DNA of 64,000 bases from assembly GCF_002443255.2 (NCBI RefSeq), contig NW_019211455.1, forward strand, positions 31,523,778-31,587,777, read 5' to 3'. The notes under the pieces were generated by a model that did not search any database, was not told where the DNA came from, and saw nothing but the letters and a program-made list of their open reading frames with translations. Position numbers and translations under genes: made by a program. Shown here in pieces: positions 1 to 12,610 of the stretch; the first letter of the stretch is position 1; each line of letters opens with the position of its first letter. This stretch comes from Varroa destructor. Lineage: Eukaryota; Arthropoda; Arachnida; Mesostigmata; Varroidae.

Positions 1-3000
1 ACACGACGAAATAAAAACTGTTAGTTACAAAAAAATGGCTATCAGGATATGCATCTCGCACTTATGCCGAATGTTAAGCTCGCATCTGAAAGCCGTGAAA
101 TTCATTTACTCTGTTTCTTGCTCGCCTGCTACCAGCTGGAGATAAGTCTACTGGTTTGATGCGCATGAAAAAATTACGCAGTGATTACTTTCTATTCAAG
201 CTTCATTAATTTATTTTGTTAAGTCAGTATAGCCGGAGCTGGTAATAACTTTGTCTAACTTATAGCTTGAAATTGTCCTGGGACCAATTAACACACGGCA
301 TCGTGTGCATTTTGAAAAATGTGTAAATTAGTACAATTTACTTAACAATTCAACTCTTCGTCCACGAAAAAGCGTTACTGAACTCTTTTGTTAGCAGAGC
401 TGCCATTATCTCATTATAGCCATCGTGGACAAATATACTTAATGCGAACATCTAAATTCTGTCGCGACGTCTTCAACGACAGTCTTTTGCTATCCCTTCG
501 CACAAGCTGCTCGCTGTTTCGTGTTCCATTCCTGAGGCCGTGGTGGGATATCGTGGCATACAATTAGCTTTGAGGCGGGTTCTGCCGCCTCGATGCTTGA
601 CAAAATTCTAAAGTTGATCCCATTCTTGAGTAACTATGTCGGTGGCAGTAGCGGACCCAGTGGGTCACGAGGCGCAATGATAACGACGACGACAGAATGC
701 GTCAACTGTGCAACCAGCGACCGGTCCCTGTTATGGGAAAGTGGTCGCCACTTAAGTCAATTATGTTGCAGGGTGAGTTTGTACCGCAAGACTTTTCTCT
801 CTACTAACTCATTATTTTTCTCGAATCATCCGAGCGAAAAATCACAGCCTCTTCCCCTGTCCCGGCGCTTGCTGCCTATTCCCCGCGGCTTTCTCAGTAT
901 TCAGCCGAGAAACCCCTCGTGCTGTTCAACGCACTAATGTGTACGTTCTCTCGCATGAACATACCAAGTGCTGTCATTACATGACACTCATCACTTGCCA
1001 CCAGGGAAACGATGTCACTAGGAGTACAACAAGTGGGCGAAATGCGGGTAACGATAGGGGCTCTCATCCTTGTATCGACTTCTTCGTAGGGTTACATAAA
1101 CGAAAGCATTCGTTCCCTTCGACTAAATGGCACCTGTAGATAAAATGCCACTAGCACGAATTTTAATCAATGGAAGCAAAGCAGCATTTCTCTGCGACTG
1201 GCCTATACGTATCCCTTGGGAATATGACAAACCGTGTGCGATCCCTCCCCTCACCGAGCCAGCCCCGCCTTTACCGGCCACGGCCAGCATTACCCCCGTA
1301 CGGATTATCATTTTTGGACGGCGCAACGTCACGAACAGTCAAAGAAACAAGTGGCGGTTGAAAATGTAGCGATACGATTTTTTTGTAAGCGGGAGCGTTC
1401 TTGTCACTGGTCAACACAAACTTAGTTTGAAACGCTCAGATCAATTACTGCTACCAAACGATGTAACGTTGTCTTTATCATTTGCAGAATACTTTAAAGA
1501 GCAAGTTAGAAAACTGGCTACTTAATTATAAGCAAGAAAAATTATAGTTGAGTCAACCGAAAAATGATTCCCTTTAACATTGGATAGGTTAAAGCGGAAA
1601 ACTTAGGCAAATAGCCCATTTAATCTACCGTGTTCGTTCTTTGTGAATTGCCCCGGCTGAAGAGCAACGAAGCAGACCGCCCCAACAGAAATACAGATCT
1701 TTGGATTTCGGACTAGAATATAAACGACCTAGCACCAATTCCTCGTGAAGCATTATTACTTTACGCGGCCAGCGACCAAGCCTATTCACGGCCGATTGAT
1801 TGGAAGTTTGTCAGCAGGCTGCACGTGATGTCCCCTGATGTTACCCCTCTTCTAGTCATCGTTGATGATACCCACGCTTGCTAAGACCAGCCGAACCCAA
1901 GCTGCACTATTTCCCCCAAAGCATGCTGCTGAAACACAGTTGATCAATACTCAGTCCTACCCAGATACAAACATGCCTCGCACATACTAGAGGTTCGATT
2001 ATCGATATATCTGCAGTGACCGTAACCAGTGACCGAATAAAGTGTAAGCTGGAAATCAGTCAAACACAGAGGCGTAAGTATACAAGCTCACATGCCCATG
2101 GCCCTATTGCCCGAGTAATATCGCCAAACGCCAACCTTTGCCACAATGACGTCTGGATGTGGACAAGTTACTGGAACGTGCCGCGACCTTCTTTAGGTAC
2201 TTGGAGAAGTAAACACCAAAGTTTAAGCACAGTATCTAGTCGAAATTCTCGAGCCTACGGTACAACCCCTTCTTCTTCCAAGGAAACGTAACACATGGTT
2301 TGACTACACCTTTAGCCTTGCCCATAGGGTTCAAGTAGGTTTCAGATTTTTAGTTGAGGTACAGCCCGTTTTCTGTATGCTAAGCTACGTGTTCAGAACG
2401 CTCTATCGATAAACTTATGTACCATAGCGGCAAAAGTATTTAAAGCAGCTGGAGGCCCGTTTGATCGCCTATGCAGAGCATCGCCTATGCCTATGCAGCT
2501 ATAACCCGATTGTCCCTGATTAGTTCCTTGACCTCCATCAATAATTTTTCAAATGTTTGCATTATAAGATACGACATTTCCTGTGCGATTTTTGCTGTAG
2601 CTTGGGAAAGAATGCTCTTAATCCAACGCAATATCTCTCAGCAAGAGTTCACAGTGCGGGAACTTACAGAGGTCTCGGGAATCTATCCTGCAAGAGAGCT
2701 GTGGGCCAAAACAAGGTTTGCAATGAACATTTTAAAAGCATCTCCATTCTTGCATTGTGTTGGTGAGCACTATTTAATGAATGTTTTTGTACAGTACACG
2801 CCCGGCCCAGAAGAGAAATACTATTTTATTATTAATATTATCACGAAATGTTTATGGATGTTAAAATTGCATTGTGAATTCGATTTTTTTTAAGTCTAAA
2901 GCCCCTGGGGTTTTGAGGTTCTTTAATTTTAAAATTTTAAAACCTTAGGATTGCTATGCCTGATTAGGTAGACTGCATAGTGAGGGTACTGCAGCGCGTG

Positions 3001-5527
3001 ATGCTGCGCGGTACTTGGGGTATATTGCACCATATCTTGTACAGGTACGCGTAACATCAGGCAAGTGACCGTTCACTGACCTAAAAAAGCTGTGAAAAAC
3101 CCATACACTTCAAAATGTATGAATATGTCGGGTCGTTCTGTTTGCTGCTCTACAGGCTATATTAGTACTCCCGTCCGTGGCGTGAAGATCGATATCGATA
3201 TCCGTCAATATTTTCTTTCCCATATACTAATAAACTTCAACTAGGCAAAAAAGTAGCGGCAAGTTTAAGTTGTAGTAGTCATAGGTTATCATAGGCTAGC
3301 GCATAACTGATTTATTAAATTTCACAGTCGCCTTCCATGAGGACGGTTTGTATGTCCTTTAGGTATGACTTCATTCGACCTTCCTGATAGACGGCGCTTT
3401 CGTAAGTAACCGTTAAATATTCATGTTTAGCATGGGAATATTTCAGTTACATTTGGCAAGTGTTTATTGGGGTTTAGGTTTGGCCACATCGTCTTATTCA
3501 ACTGGAGTTTTCCAGGAACTGTAGTGCCTTAAACACAGCGAGATCGGCCGCTAGTGCTTCGCGTATCAACATTTGTTCATCTATTTATCGTATTAGGAAT
3601 CCCCAAGGAAAAAGGTATCCAACCACGCTGTCGCCATCGCAACTGTTGACAATCGCAAAGAAAAAGTTCGTTACAATTTGCTCTTCGGCCTGTTGACTGA
3701 CGTTTTCTGTGTTCCACGTCCGGCATTTAATCTTTTAGGCATAACTTAAGATGGCTGGCTTCCGACGCGAAATGAAGTGAACAAATCTAGATCATCACGT
3801 GTTCCGATGTTTAGCAGACAAACGTTGCGTAATCATGGGGCCGCCTGATATAGAAACGACTAAACAACTACTAAAAAAACGCACATGCCATTCCCATAAA
3901 GCACCAATAAGTTCCACAGAAATGGCACGCAGGTCGACGTTACAAGAGCACGCAATTTTCTGTACGCTGTATTTGCCGATTTCTCGACCTCGTTCATGTC
4001 GGCTTGACACCCAGGAATAAGCTTAGGTTCGCGCTGATCTTCACAAAGGTCTCTATGAACGTGTTTAACAAGTGTAGCAGGCTTAGGGTACGTTAACCCG
4101 GCTTCATGCGACATATACGGTGGCACGAAGGGTAAATCTGATTGAGGCAGAGGCCGTAATGTTTAAAAAAGAGAGAAGGCAAAGCAGCGGCCACTAACAT
4201 TGCAAACCTCGCCAAATCACCTCTTACTAACGTCGACTAGTTTCCATATTGGAAGTTACTGATCTCTGTCGAGGACAGGAGTTTTACCAAGCTATAAGAA
4301 AAACCTCTGGGAAAGCAGTGGTGGCTGCATGCACAATCAAATCGCACCTAGTCGTCGGCCTCCCTTCTGAAAAAGTAATATAACTGCACGCCACTGGTCG
4401 CCATTTTACGCTCCCGGCAACACAAGCCTTCAAGACTAACCTTAAAACTGATTATGAGCAACAATTTGAGTACATTGATAGGGTTGCGATGAAAATCAGT
4501 GCATGAAAGAGGATGAAACGGCCTAAATGACATGTCGTGACTCGCTCTGTCGTGCATGGGTTCCATCATAAACTCCACAGGGAACAGACTTTTTTGATTT
4601 TGATGACATATATAGATGCTGTAGATTCGGAGAAAACTGGTGTAATAGATATCATTGTCCCCGTTATCATCTTTAAGGGGTTTTAAAAATTACTTACATT
4701 CATCTATTCAACTATTTTGGTACAATCTATATGACACGAAAGTGTCCTAATATTTTTATATCTACGCTGATCTTATGATACTGTGTTAATAGTTTACATA
4801 TATGAGATGTCTGACTGCGCTCGGCAAAGTAAATTCTATTGATATGTCTAGCAATGAGACTCGTTGTGATAACGGAGAAAATATCTAAATATAATTTTAA
4901 ACTCAGACAAACGTCAGAAAACATGGTCAGAGAAGGAAGCCCCTATGGTATTATCAATGTTGATATTTTTCTTCTACTTCTCCATAGTTAGAACATAGGT
5001 ATGCATAGATATACGGAAAATCAATGTCCATCACTTTATTTGTGAGACAGCTAGATTATGTAATTTCATAGAACCGTTCACAAGTTACTGTGGCTCCTAT
5101 GAAGGGTATAAGGTCCACGTGTCGGGGTCGAGCTCTACACTTATTAGCTCACGGTAGAGTGAAATTGCTTTGTCAAATCTAAAACTAAGCTTGAGCAGCG
5201 TTGCATAAAGCGTCTCAAGAAAACGAACGGGGCTTGTTTGCGTACGCCAAATCATATTCAGAAGTGAATATCAAAAATATCGACAACGAGTTCAGGTAAA
5301 ATGTAGAATGTGTAATTTGTATATCCTGATTCTGATTTACTCAAATGGCGTATCGTTTCGTTGGAGTCAAGTCGACAATTTGTTTTAAAGGTTTTATAGA
5401 ATGATCGCGTGAAATGGGGTTTCTAATCTACTTAGTAGAGCATTAGTCCCAGAACAATGGATTAGGACGAATCATGTTTATGGTTAGATAAGGAATTAAG
5501 AAGCGTCAAATAAATGAGAGCAGTAGC

Positions 5528-5550
5528 TATATATATATATATATATATAT
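5528..5550. repeat. (TA)n microsatellite
   Basis: About 11 TA units followed by GTATATGTAT. Confidence 0.9.
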
Positions 5551-5725
5551 GTATATGTATAAGTCGTTTTTTGTTGCGATCCGCGCTCACAGAAAAGAAA
5601 GATAAGGAGGAAGCTTAATCGGTAATGCAGGGTGCTACAACAAACGACACAGCGATACCTTCATTTCGCGAAATTCTAGCCTAGACGAAACACTAGCTGT
5701 CTTCAGTTTTGGGGACTACCATACA

Positions 5726-5751
5726 ATATATATATATATATATATATATAT
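5726..5751. repeat. (AT)n microsatellite
   Basis: About 13 AT units, 175 bases after a similar tract. Confidence 0.9.
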
Positions 5752-6742
5752 TTCATTTTTTAAAAACATCCTCGACTAGTTTTACTAACTGAAGACATAT
5801 CATTGTCATGGCAGACTGGACACGAACGTCTATGGGATGCTGATACTAGGCCGATTAATCGAGAAGAGTATGCTTTTTCGTTGAGTGCACATCCGACTAT
5901 GAAAACTGATCACTTTTCCGAGAGAGAGAGACAGGCACTTTTCCGAGGCCTCTTTTCCTTTTTCTTTCATTCTTCCTTTCTTCTTTTCCGACACCGCAAA
6001 AGGTCCAGCCTAGACAGCTGCGCAAAGGCTATGTAAGATGTACTTACAAAAGTTATCAGAGTATGATGGCTAATATCGGCTCATTCTGCTTTGGGTATCT
6101 TATTTTCGTAAAATAAAGGAGAAATGGCCTGTGTTAGTCTACAATGGTTAGACGCACAGCTCAGCTAGCATATAATAGTGAGGCACGACTAACTGTTCGA
6201 CTAGATATCACCATTTCCTGAAAATTTTTCAAAAGTTGACCAAAAGGAGGTATTGATGAAGATTTTGTGTTTTTTCGCCGTGTCAACTCGATTTTGTCAG
6301 AAATTGAACTTGCCACTGCCTGCTGTAGAATGTTGAACCAAGACCTATTATTTGGTCCAATGTCATTTTTTAGCGATAAGTGACCGATCAGAGTTTTCGC
6401 ACTTCCTAAACGCATTTAGATCAGTGGACCCAATCTCCACTTCTTCTACTCAACGGCCGGTGGCTGTCTTAGTTGACGATGTGAAAAAACGGAAATCCTA
6501 AAGCAAAGCAGCGCCGTTGCTACACCTCTGGCTAGGCCACGTGATGGACAACTTGAACAAGGCGATTCGAGCTGCTTCCTCTACATTCTCCACTCGACCG
6601 CTTTAACACAATCCACAGTATTTTGCACAGCAAGTTATTTTATCGCGGCACTCATATTTTCCATGTCAACTTACTATCGGAAAGCTGAAATCCCCTCTCC
6701 TACGCGTTCTCCGTTACAAGCCACCCGCGCACCTCCTTGCTT

Positions 6743-6759
6743 TCTCTCTCTCTCTCTCT
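6743..6759. repeat. (TC)n microsatellite
   Basis: About eight TC units. Confidence 0.85.
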
Positions 6760-6950
6760 TGTAGCACTATTTGTCGAACACACGGCGTCTGATATCTGTT
6801 CGTATACATGGGAAATGTTACAAAATGAATGCTATGGTGGCTTTCTAGTTCATTTTAATATATTTTTTTTTTGAAAATCAGATTTCATTGACCTATCCAT
6901 ACGCAATTGTTTAGCATTAAAACAAAATATACTTCACTTGTCATATTTGA

Positions 6951-6990
6951 TTCCAAATTATTCCAAATTATCCAAAGGTATTCCAAATTA
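6951..6990. repeat. Three copies of TTCCAAATTA
   Basis: Copies at 6951-6960 and 6961-6970 are adjacent; a third at 6981-6990 is separated by a partial copy (TCCAAAGGTA). Confidence 0.85.
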
Positions 6991-7585
6991 ACGTCACAAT
7001 AAACTACAATTGTAGGTTGGCATTATAATATCCTGATGGGTATCTTTATAAACAAGCTTTGCATGTTAAATTTAATTTCATTTACATCAAATTGCGTTTC
7101 GTATAAGCGTTTTGATCATACAAATGCTAGACCTTTCATATGAGTAATCAAATTTCTAAAACTTATAAAACAAAGTTCACAGGACAAAAAAGGTCTATGT
7201 CAATACCTGATTGACCTAAACGCTGGAATGACATCTTACTACGGCACCATATTAACGCTGAGTGAATATTTCCACATGTCTCTACACTTACTTAAGTCTG
7301 CTATTGGTGGGTATCCACCACGAGCTCATTGCCTCTCATCTCTAAACATAAGGGTGATTTATCACGTTTGAAATGGAAACAAGATAATCATAAAATCTTG
7401 TTTATACAAGCCTAAGCGTATGGAACTCACGTTGTTCAGCAAATAAAAGTTTTTAATGCGAATGCCTACCACTTCAGACAACGACTGCAGAAGAAGGTCT
7501 AAATTAGCCTACTACACCATCCATGTTCGTGCCATAACAATGACGGACGTGAATTTTGAATGGACAATTATATTTCGTTTTAAAC

Positions 7586-7591
7586 TTTATT
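7586..7591 (-). terminator. PEPD poly(A) signal AATAAA
   Basis: A canonical AATAAA lies 24 bases after the PEPD stop codon on the minus strand. This implies a very short 3' UTR of roughly 40-60 bases if used. No other AATAAA on this strand lies closer. Confidence 0.7.
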
Positions 7592-7615
7592 ACTGTCGCT
7601 GGCCGCCGGCGGCTC

Positions 7616-7864
7616 CTAGGTCTCGGTTTGCACGCCAGAGATATAGGACTCAATTTCCGAAATAGTGCGTGGAACCTTTGTGAGGTTTTCACAGCCCGTA
7701 GCCGTGATTACAACGTTATCCTCGATGCGAACTCCTCCAAAACCTCGGAATTCCGCTATCTTATCGGGCACAAGAAACTGAACCTGAGCAGGATCCTTAA
7801 AAGCCTGATCGAGCAGACAATCGATGAAGTAACAGCCGGGCTCAATGGTTAGAACCATATTCTC
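7616..7864 (-). CDS. PEPD: PEPD exon 7 (residues 403-484), C-terminus
   Basis: Terminal coding exon. It carries [13 protein letters not shown] with ligand Glu410 and [14 protein letters not shown] with ligand Glu450, then VPRTISEIE and the stop TAG at 7618-7616. The acceptor is TTTTTGCAG. The C-terminal tail is a few residues shorter than in human, a variable part of the family. Confidence 0.95.
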   Translation of the reverse strand, partial: ENMVLTIEPGCYFIDCLLDQAFKDPAQVQFLVPDKIAEFRGFGGVRIEDNVVITATGCENLTKVPRTISEIESYISGVQTET

Positions 7865-10800
7865 CTGCAAAAATTAAAGCGTAAGCATGAGCAATTGATC
7901 CTCTGCAGCCTATGCGTAACACCTTCGCTTATTCTCTAACTACTAAAAGTAGATACCGATCTTGTTATGCCCAAAAAAGAAATATGAAATTTACATAAGT
8001 TTCGGAACTGTGGAGATCTTAGTAACTACTGAGCATCAAGCACAAAAGATTTAGTACTATAAAAGGTTGAAAAATACTCCAATCGCATTGGAATTCCTGT
8101 TTTCATATAGAAATGACTGGCACGTTATTTCAAAGAGAAAGCTGAACATAGTTTCAGCAAGGCTTTTGGCAAGCATCTCTAGATGTTTAGCGCCTCACTT
8201 TTTTGTGCACGAGGCGTGCTTCAAATTGAATAATTTCTTTCTCGGTCCTAACCAGTTGCGCTATCGGATCACCGCACAACATGTCCTAACTACCATTAGT
8301 TCTAAAGACGCAACAGATATTGAGTTGGCGCCCGTTTGCTCCGGGTTAAAGTGAAGTTGACGCACCTGCAATGTTCGTGCTGTACGTAGATTCCTTAATC
8401 CCTTTTGATCCGGTCGTTTTGGACACGTATCGAGGTAACCGCCCACGTCATGGACATCGCAGCCTATCAAGTGGCCTAAACCGTGCGGCATGAACACGGC
8501 CCCCAGACGAGCCGACATCATGGCTTCCAAATCTCCTTGTAGCAATCCGCCAGCGATAAGGTCACCTAAGATTTTCCTGTGATATTGCCAAAATTGATAC
8601 GGATGTTCGCATAAAGTAGAAGATATAGGCACCGTTTCTTATTAATATGTGCTTCTATACATTTGGCACTGATTTAAAGGAAAAACCTCATAGTGTTTTA
8701 GTTTTTGTTTTACAGAGACAGTGGGCAGTAACAAAGAGCATCCTTCATCACCTTTCTGCAAGGAGATGCATGTCTATCCAACTAACTCCGGGTTTGACTG
8801 CTTTCATCACAGCCTTGTTTGCATGGTACACCGCCTGGTATATTAGCCGCTGTTTGTCACTGAACTTCCCGCTGACGGGGAACGAGCAGGTAATATCCGA
8901 GCAATAGCAGCTGTACTCACAGCCCATATCAAAGAGGCACATATCTCCTTCATGTAGCGTCCGCGTATTGGGTGCACCTGCGTGTCCATAGTGGAGGACA
9001 GCACTGTTTTCTCCAGTAGCTGCGATACAGGTGTAGCACACGTGACGGGCGCCACCTTCTGAGTAGCAGTGGTGCAAAAAGAGACTTTCCAGTTGGTATT
9101 CCTTCATGCCAGGTCGAACAGTTCGCATCACCTTTTTATGGGCTTCAGAGCTCACCTCGTTGGCATACCGGATTACCGCTACTTCCTATAGCCACAACGT
9201 AAATTTAAGAAAATAGACTTGTATATAACGTGCTAGACCGAATAACACACTGGCCACTAAAAAAAAACAACAAACATTTAAAGAGTTATTGACCCTGACG
9301 CTGCAACGTCTTATACCTCAGGGGTTTTAATCACACGAAGTTCGCAAATCTCGTTATAAAGGAGCGAACGGTCTGTTTTGAATTGATCGATGTCGTTGAA
9401 AGTTGCTGCCGCCGTCTTTAATTTAGAGTCGGAATTGACACCTTCAAGTAAGTAGATCATCTGAGCGTCCTTTTCCTGAAATGGATAAAATATGGTTTGG
9501 AAATCATACTTTTCCCTTTCTATCATTAGAGCTACCTGCAATCGATCTCAAAAGCGAAGGGTTACCGCACCTAAGGATTTGGTGCAAAATTCACTCAGTG
9601 CTGCTGTTAACTGAAATCCTTGTAATACTGTTCGGTGCTATAGAGAAGGAAGACAGCGTCGAAGCAATTGTGGCACCATCTTGTGTATAACAGCTTACAA
9701 CCAAGTCGGCAATCGAATTATAATGAAATCGTTTGAAAAGATATATCTATATATCTGCTTGAATCGTAGATATGTCTATAATGCACGCATACATATGATG
9801 TGTGCATAATAATTCTGCCAACTTTCGATCCATCAAAATGAAGATCTGCCGAACCTTGAAGAACGCGACAATTTCGTCTGTGTAACGCACTTCATCAGTA
9901 CCATATTTCGCTTTGAATTCTTCCGTAGAAAGAATATGTCCCAACCAGACGGCGTATTCGCAAGGCCGACGTGGTACAAATAGAACTGATCGACCGGTCT
10001 TTACCTATAATAATAAAAAGTATTTATTAAAATAAAACATTCACTTAGACTATACATTATTACAATTCCATTTTTGATAACTTGAACTATCTTCAATCAG
10101 AAAAATACTTTGGCTTTTCTGGTAATAGCTTTGATCTGCGCCATTTAATAATGCCTGACTTTCTACTGGATCACGCCAAAGATTTCGAAAGTCTTTTCAG
10201 CCTTCAATCGAACAAATCTTTTTTTTCAAACCTAAATAATATTTTTCTCACGCAGTAAGGATAATATGGTAATAGCAGTAGTTGTTTGCATACTTCGTAT
10301 TAGACTAGCTAACGACTACATGACCCACCGTAAGGCTCTGCTCTTCATAGTGATTATTTGGAATGGTCTTGAAGGCAGGAATCAAATTAAGCTTTAGAGC
10401 TTTATCACCACTTCTAATGATATACATGTTTACACTCGCTATTTTCCTATAAGGAAATTTAAGGTAAAAGAAGAATTATCCATATAGTGCTTCTTGGTAC
10501 AGCGGTATTCTAAGCACCGAGCCATAAAATAACTAATAGTAGTTACATGACAGTTTAAAAGCTAAAAAATCCGTTTCGCGTCTCGTTGAACAGAATACAA
10601 TATAATCATACAAATGGCATTGAATTATATCTATAATGAAATAAATAAGAGTAATAATAAATACAAATTTTTAAAAAATCTATAAATAAATAAACAAAGA
10701 ACATAAATAAAAAATAAATTATATGTGACTCCGGCGAAGATCATTCACATGATAGCGTTAGTTAAATGCCGTTATAATAACAGTAGCCGGCATTATAGCT

Positions 10801-12610
10801 CATTTCGTAATGTTATTACTGTAATATTATCGTAATTTGTTTTCAACCTTATCAGGTACCTTATATGTAAATAATACAAGCACTCCAACTTCAACTTTTT
10901 ATAAATTATCAAAGCAGAAATTAAAATACGAAACACGGAGCGCTACGACTGCGCTGTTTCTCGGACACAAGTTATATACACAGATAATATGCTTTAGATA
11001 TATGTACTGTTACTAGATTTAATCTTGCTGTCGGAAACTGGTCTTCCAGGCCAGTTCTCAACATTTTTTACTGCCGTTAGTGAGGAGGTGTACTTAGTGT
11101 AAACAAATAAAACGACGATCCCATTCCTGTGTAGCTTTCACAAGTTAGAAGCTATCTGTTACGGCCGATATTGAGAGAAAACCAAGGAGATTACTGCTAC
11201 GGACCTCGACTGCACCGAGGCAATCGGGCTCTTCGGCACCGAACGCCCAATGGAAGAATGACTCTTGACGGAAGAGATTTTCCCTATCCGTGCAGTACAA
11301 AAATGAAGATTCACCGCCCTTCAGTAGTACAAACGATTTTTCCTGCAAACAAAGACAAGCATCATGAATGATGCTGTTAGATTCATCTATATCATAACCA
11401 ACAAAGCTGAAACCTCAGCTCAACACTTTATCCAAAGAAAACACTTCTTCCTGAAAATGACAGACAACCCTAAATACGCTTACAACTATCTAAAATTTTG
11501 CGACTCATAATAGCAGTAAAATTCTATACTACGCGTTGATGTACGTAAAATCACGGATAAATTAGTTTCCTAGGTTCCCCTTTTGTCCTGAGACAGTTGC
11601 ACATAAAGAACACGCACATTGGAGGGTTTTTTATTGCAATGAACTTATGTTTTCATTATTCGCTAGTCTTGCTACAAAAATGACTGCCTGTATTTTTAAA
11701 ATAAACCTACACTCATCATGGCGGATTTAGACACTTCGTCTTTGAAAAACGGCAAAGATTAGCTTGTGTTTCATGTCTACAGGGTAAGAAACGCGACAGG
11801 AAACGCATCGTACGGACTCTAAAACTACTTGAGAGAATGTTCAAGAGTGCGTCTTTGACAATACTGCGTTTTGTCTAGCGGCTAAATTTAACATGGTGGT
11901 AAATCAATAGCTCGGACTGCACTGAAAGCAATCAGGTCAGCTTTCTGAAGAAAGTACTCCTGAGCTTCCACGAACGCGCTCCGAGCGTTGTATCCAGAAA
12001 ACACCGCCATACGTCTTGCAAAAAAGCGCATTCAATAACGAAAAGGCTTATGAGAACGTTCTAAGAACGACGGTATAAGTTTCCAAGATTACCATGTAGA
12101 CTAAACGTTTTCCATCAAAATGATGCATGCCTTCATACGGGCAAATCAGCGCAGCAGTGGAGCGGGCTTGCTGACCAAGTTTGAAAACCAGGCCTTGTGG
12201 CCGTTTTGCTACACAGAATTGAATCCAGTGCATGACTGCACCACGTATGACCTAGCAAGGATCTAAAAAAGTCTCAGCAGAGCAAAATCGGCTCGCTCAC
12301 TGTTTTTATTTAAAAGATGTTCAAAATAAATATAATGAAGTAGCTTTTAGTATAGGCTTACCCACCACACCAATTAGTACTAGTGAAAATTCTGCAGGAA
12401 GATATTGATAACGCTGATAACAAAAGTCAGCATAAAATGTTACTGAACAAGGCAATGAGCAATAGCGTCTAGCGACGGACGGTAAGATAAACCTACCTGT
12501 ATCACGTAAGGCTTTGCGAGCAAACGCGCACTCAGCCGTTGCCGATTCTTTAGATACAAAGTCATGGGGACCTGAAGGGTTTTGAGACCCCGAAAGAATG
12601 CCGGTTCCAT
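7616..12610 (-). CDS. PEPD: Xaa-Pro dipeptidase (prolidase), 7 coding exons
   Basis: Cytosolic metallopeptidase of the M24 'pita-bread' family that splits dipeptides with C-terminal proline or hydroxyproline, important in collagen and dietary peptide turnover. Exons, in transcript order: 12610-12497, 11342-11205, 10004-9855, 9475-9317, 9185-8752, 8576-8366, 7864-7616. Every junction is GT-AG and keeps frame; all introns are phase 0 except the fifth, which splits an Arg codon. Intron lengths are 1154, 1200, 379, 131, 175 and 501. The predicted protein is 484 residues, against 493 in human PEPD. Residues 1-187 are the N-terminal creatinase-like domain and the rest is the catalytic domain. The dinuclear metal ligands are all present: Asp273 (FDMG), Asp284 (SDIT), His367 (PHGLGH), Glu410 (IEPG) and Glu450 (RIED). 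The substrate-site His252 (LHYGH) and Arg396 (RTAR) are also kept. The sequence follows the animal family almost end to end, so the identification is secure. Exact splice choices are inferred without transcript data. Confidence 0.95.
8366..8576 (-). CDS. PEPD: PEPD exon 6 (residues 332-402), catalytic
   Basis: 211 bases holding [12 protein letters not shown] with metal ligand His367, then DVHDVGGY and RTARTLQ with Arg396. The loop between GGY and GLR is one residue longer than in human PEPD. The acceptor is ATATCACAG and the donor is GTGCGT. Confidence 0.95.
8752..9185 (-). CDS. PEPD: PEPD exon 5 (residues 188-331), catalytic
   Basis: The largest exon, 434 bases. It includes [21 protein letters not shown] with the substrate-site His252, and [19 protein letters not shown] with metal ligands Asp273 and Asp284. 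It ends in the helix WIDMHLLAE. The last two bases (AG) join the first base of exon 6 to make Arg332, the only split codon in the gene. The acceptor is CTATAG and the donor is GTGATG. Confidence 0.95.
9317..9475 (-). CDS. PEPD: PEPD exon 4 (residues 135-187)
   Basis: 53 codons in phase 0. It holds [11 protein letters not shown], equivalent to the human LRGVNTDS loop, and ends [10 protein letters not shown], matching human CRVFKTDME. The acceptor is ATCCATTTCAG and the donor is GTATAA. This exon closes the N-terminal domain. Confidence 0.93.
9855..10004 (-). CDS. PEPD: PEPD exon 3 (residues 85-134)
   Basis: 50 codons in phase 0 at both ends, carrying [11 protein letters not shown], the WLGHI segment and [10 protein letters not shown]. 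The acceptor is ATTATTATAG. The donor GTTCGG is weak. The frame stays open for 37 more codons into the intron, but that extension has no counterpart in the family, so I end the exon at AFFK. Confidence 0.9.
10590..10735. repeat. A/T-rich low-complexity block in PEPD intron 2
   Basis: A run composed almost only of A and T with repeated AATAAATA-like units, inside the 1200-base second intron of PEPD. It contains several AATAAA words on the plus strand, which are not relevant to the minus-strand gene. Confidence 0.6.
11205..11342 (-). CDS. PEPD: PEPD exon 2 (residues 39-84)
   Basis: 46 codons in phase 0 at both ends. It contains LLKGGES and [13 protein letters not shown], the most conserved motif of the N-terminal domain in animal prolidases. 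The acceptor is TTTGCAG. The donor is GTCCGT, which is weak after position +2, but the next exon continues correctly as [12 protein letters not shown]. Confidence 0.93.
12497..12610 (-). CDS. PEPD: PEPD exon 1 (residues 1-38)
   Basis: The exon starts MEPAFFRGL and continues through [16 protein letters not shown], the counterpart of human TLKVPLALFALNRQRL. The start is fixed by an in-frame TAG two codons before the ATG. It ends ATACAG before the donor GTAGGT. A longer ORF in another frame covers this stretch and hides the exon; the PEPD frame was chosen by family match and by phase with exon 2. A pyrimidine-rich tract ending TTATTAG lies three bases before the ATG (AG at 12614-12615), so the ATG may be near the start of a second transcript exon. 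Confidence 0.88.

Larger units (their letters stand above)
1..7585. other. No supported gene; non-coding stretch downstream of PEPD
   Basis: I see only chance-like ORFs up to 140 codons, microsatellites and the TTCCAAATTA repeat. One open stretch at 537-772 lies between an acceptor-like CCTGAG and a GTGAGT donor but has no recognisable protein. A minus-strand ATG ORF at 6415-6161 (84 residues) is equally unsupported. Confidence 0.5.

Noticed and set aside
537..772. Open stretch between an acceptor-like CCTGAG and a GTGAGT donor
   Set aside because: The splice signals are decent, but the peptide (with a run of Thr and a Ser-Gly stretch) is not recognisable, and no partner exon was found.
2471..2893. 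140-codon ORF, plus strand
   Set aside because: No recognisable domain, no promoter or poly(A) context, and residue usage typical of AT-rich non-coding DNA.
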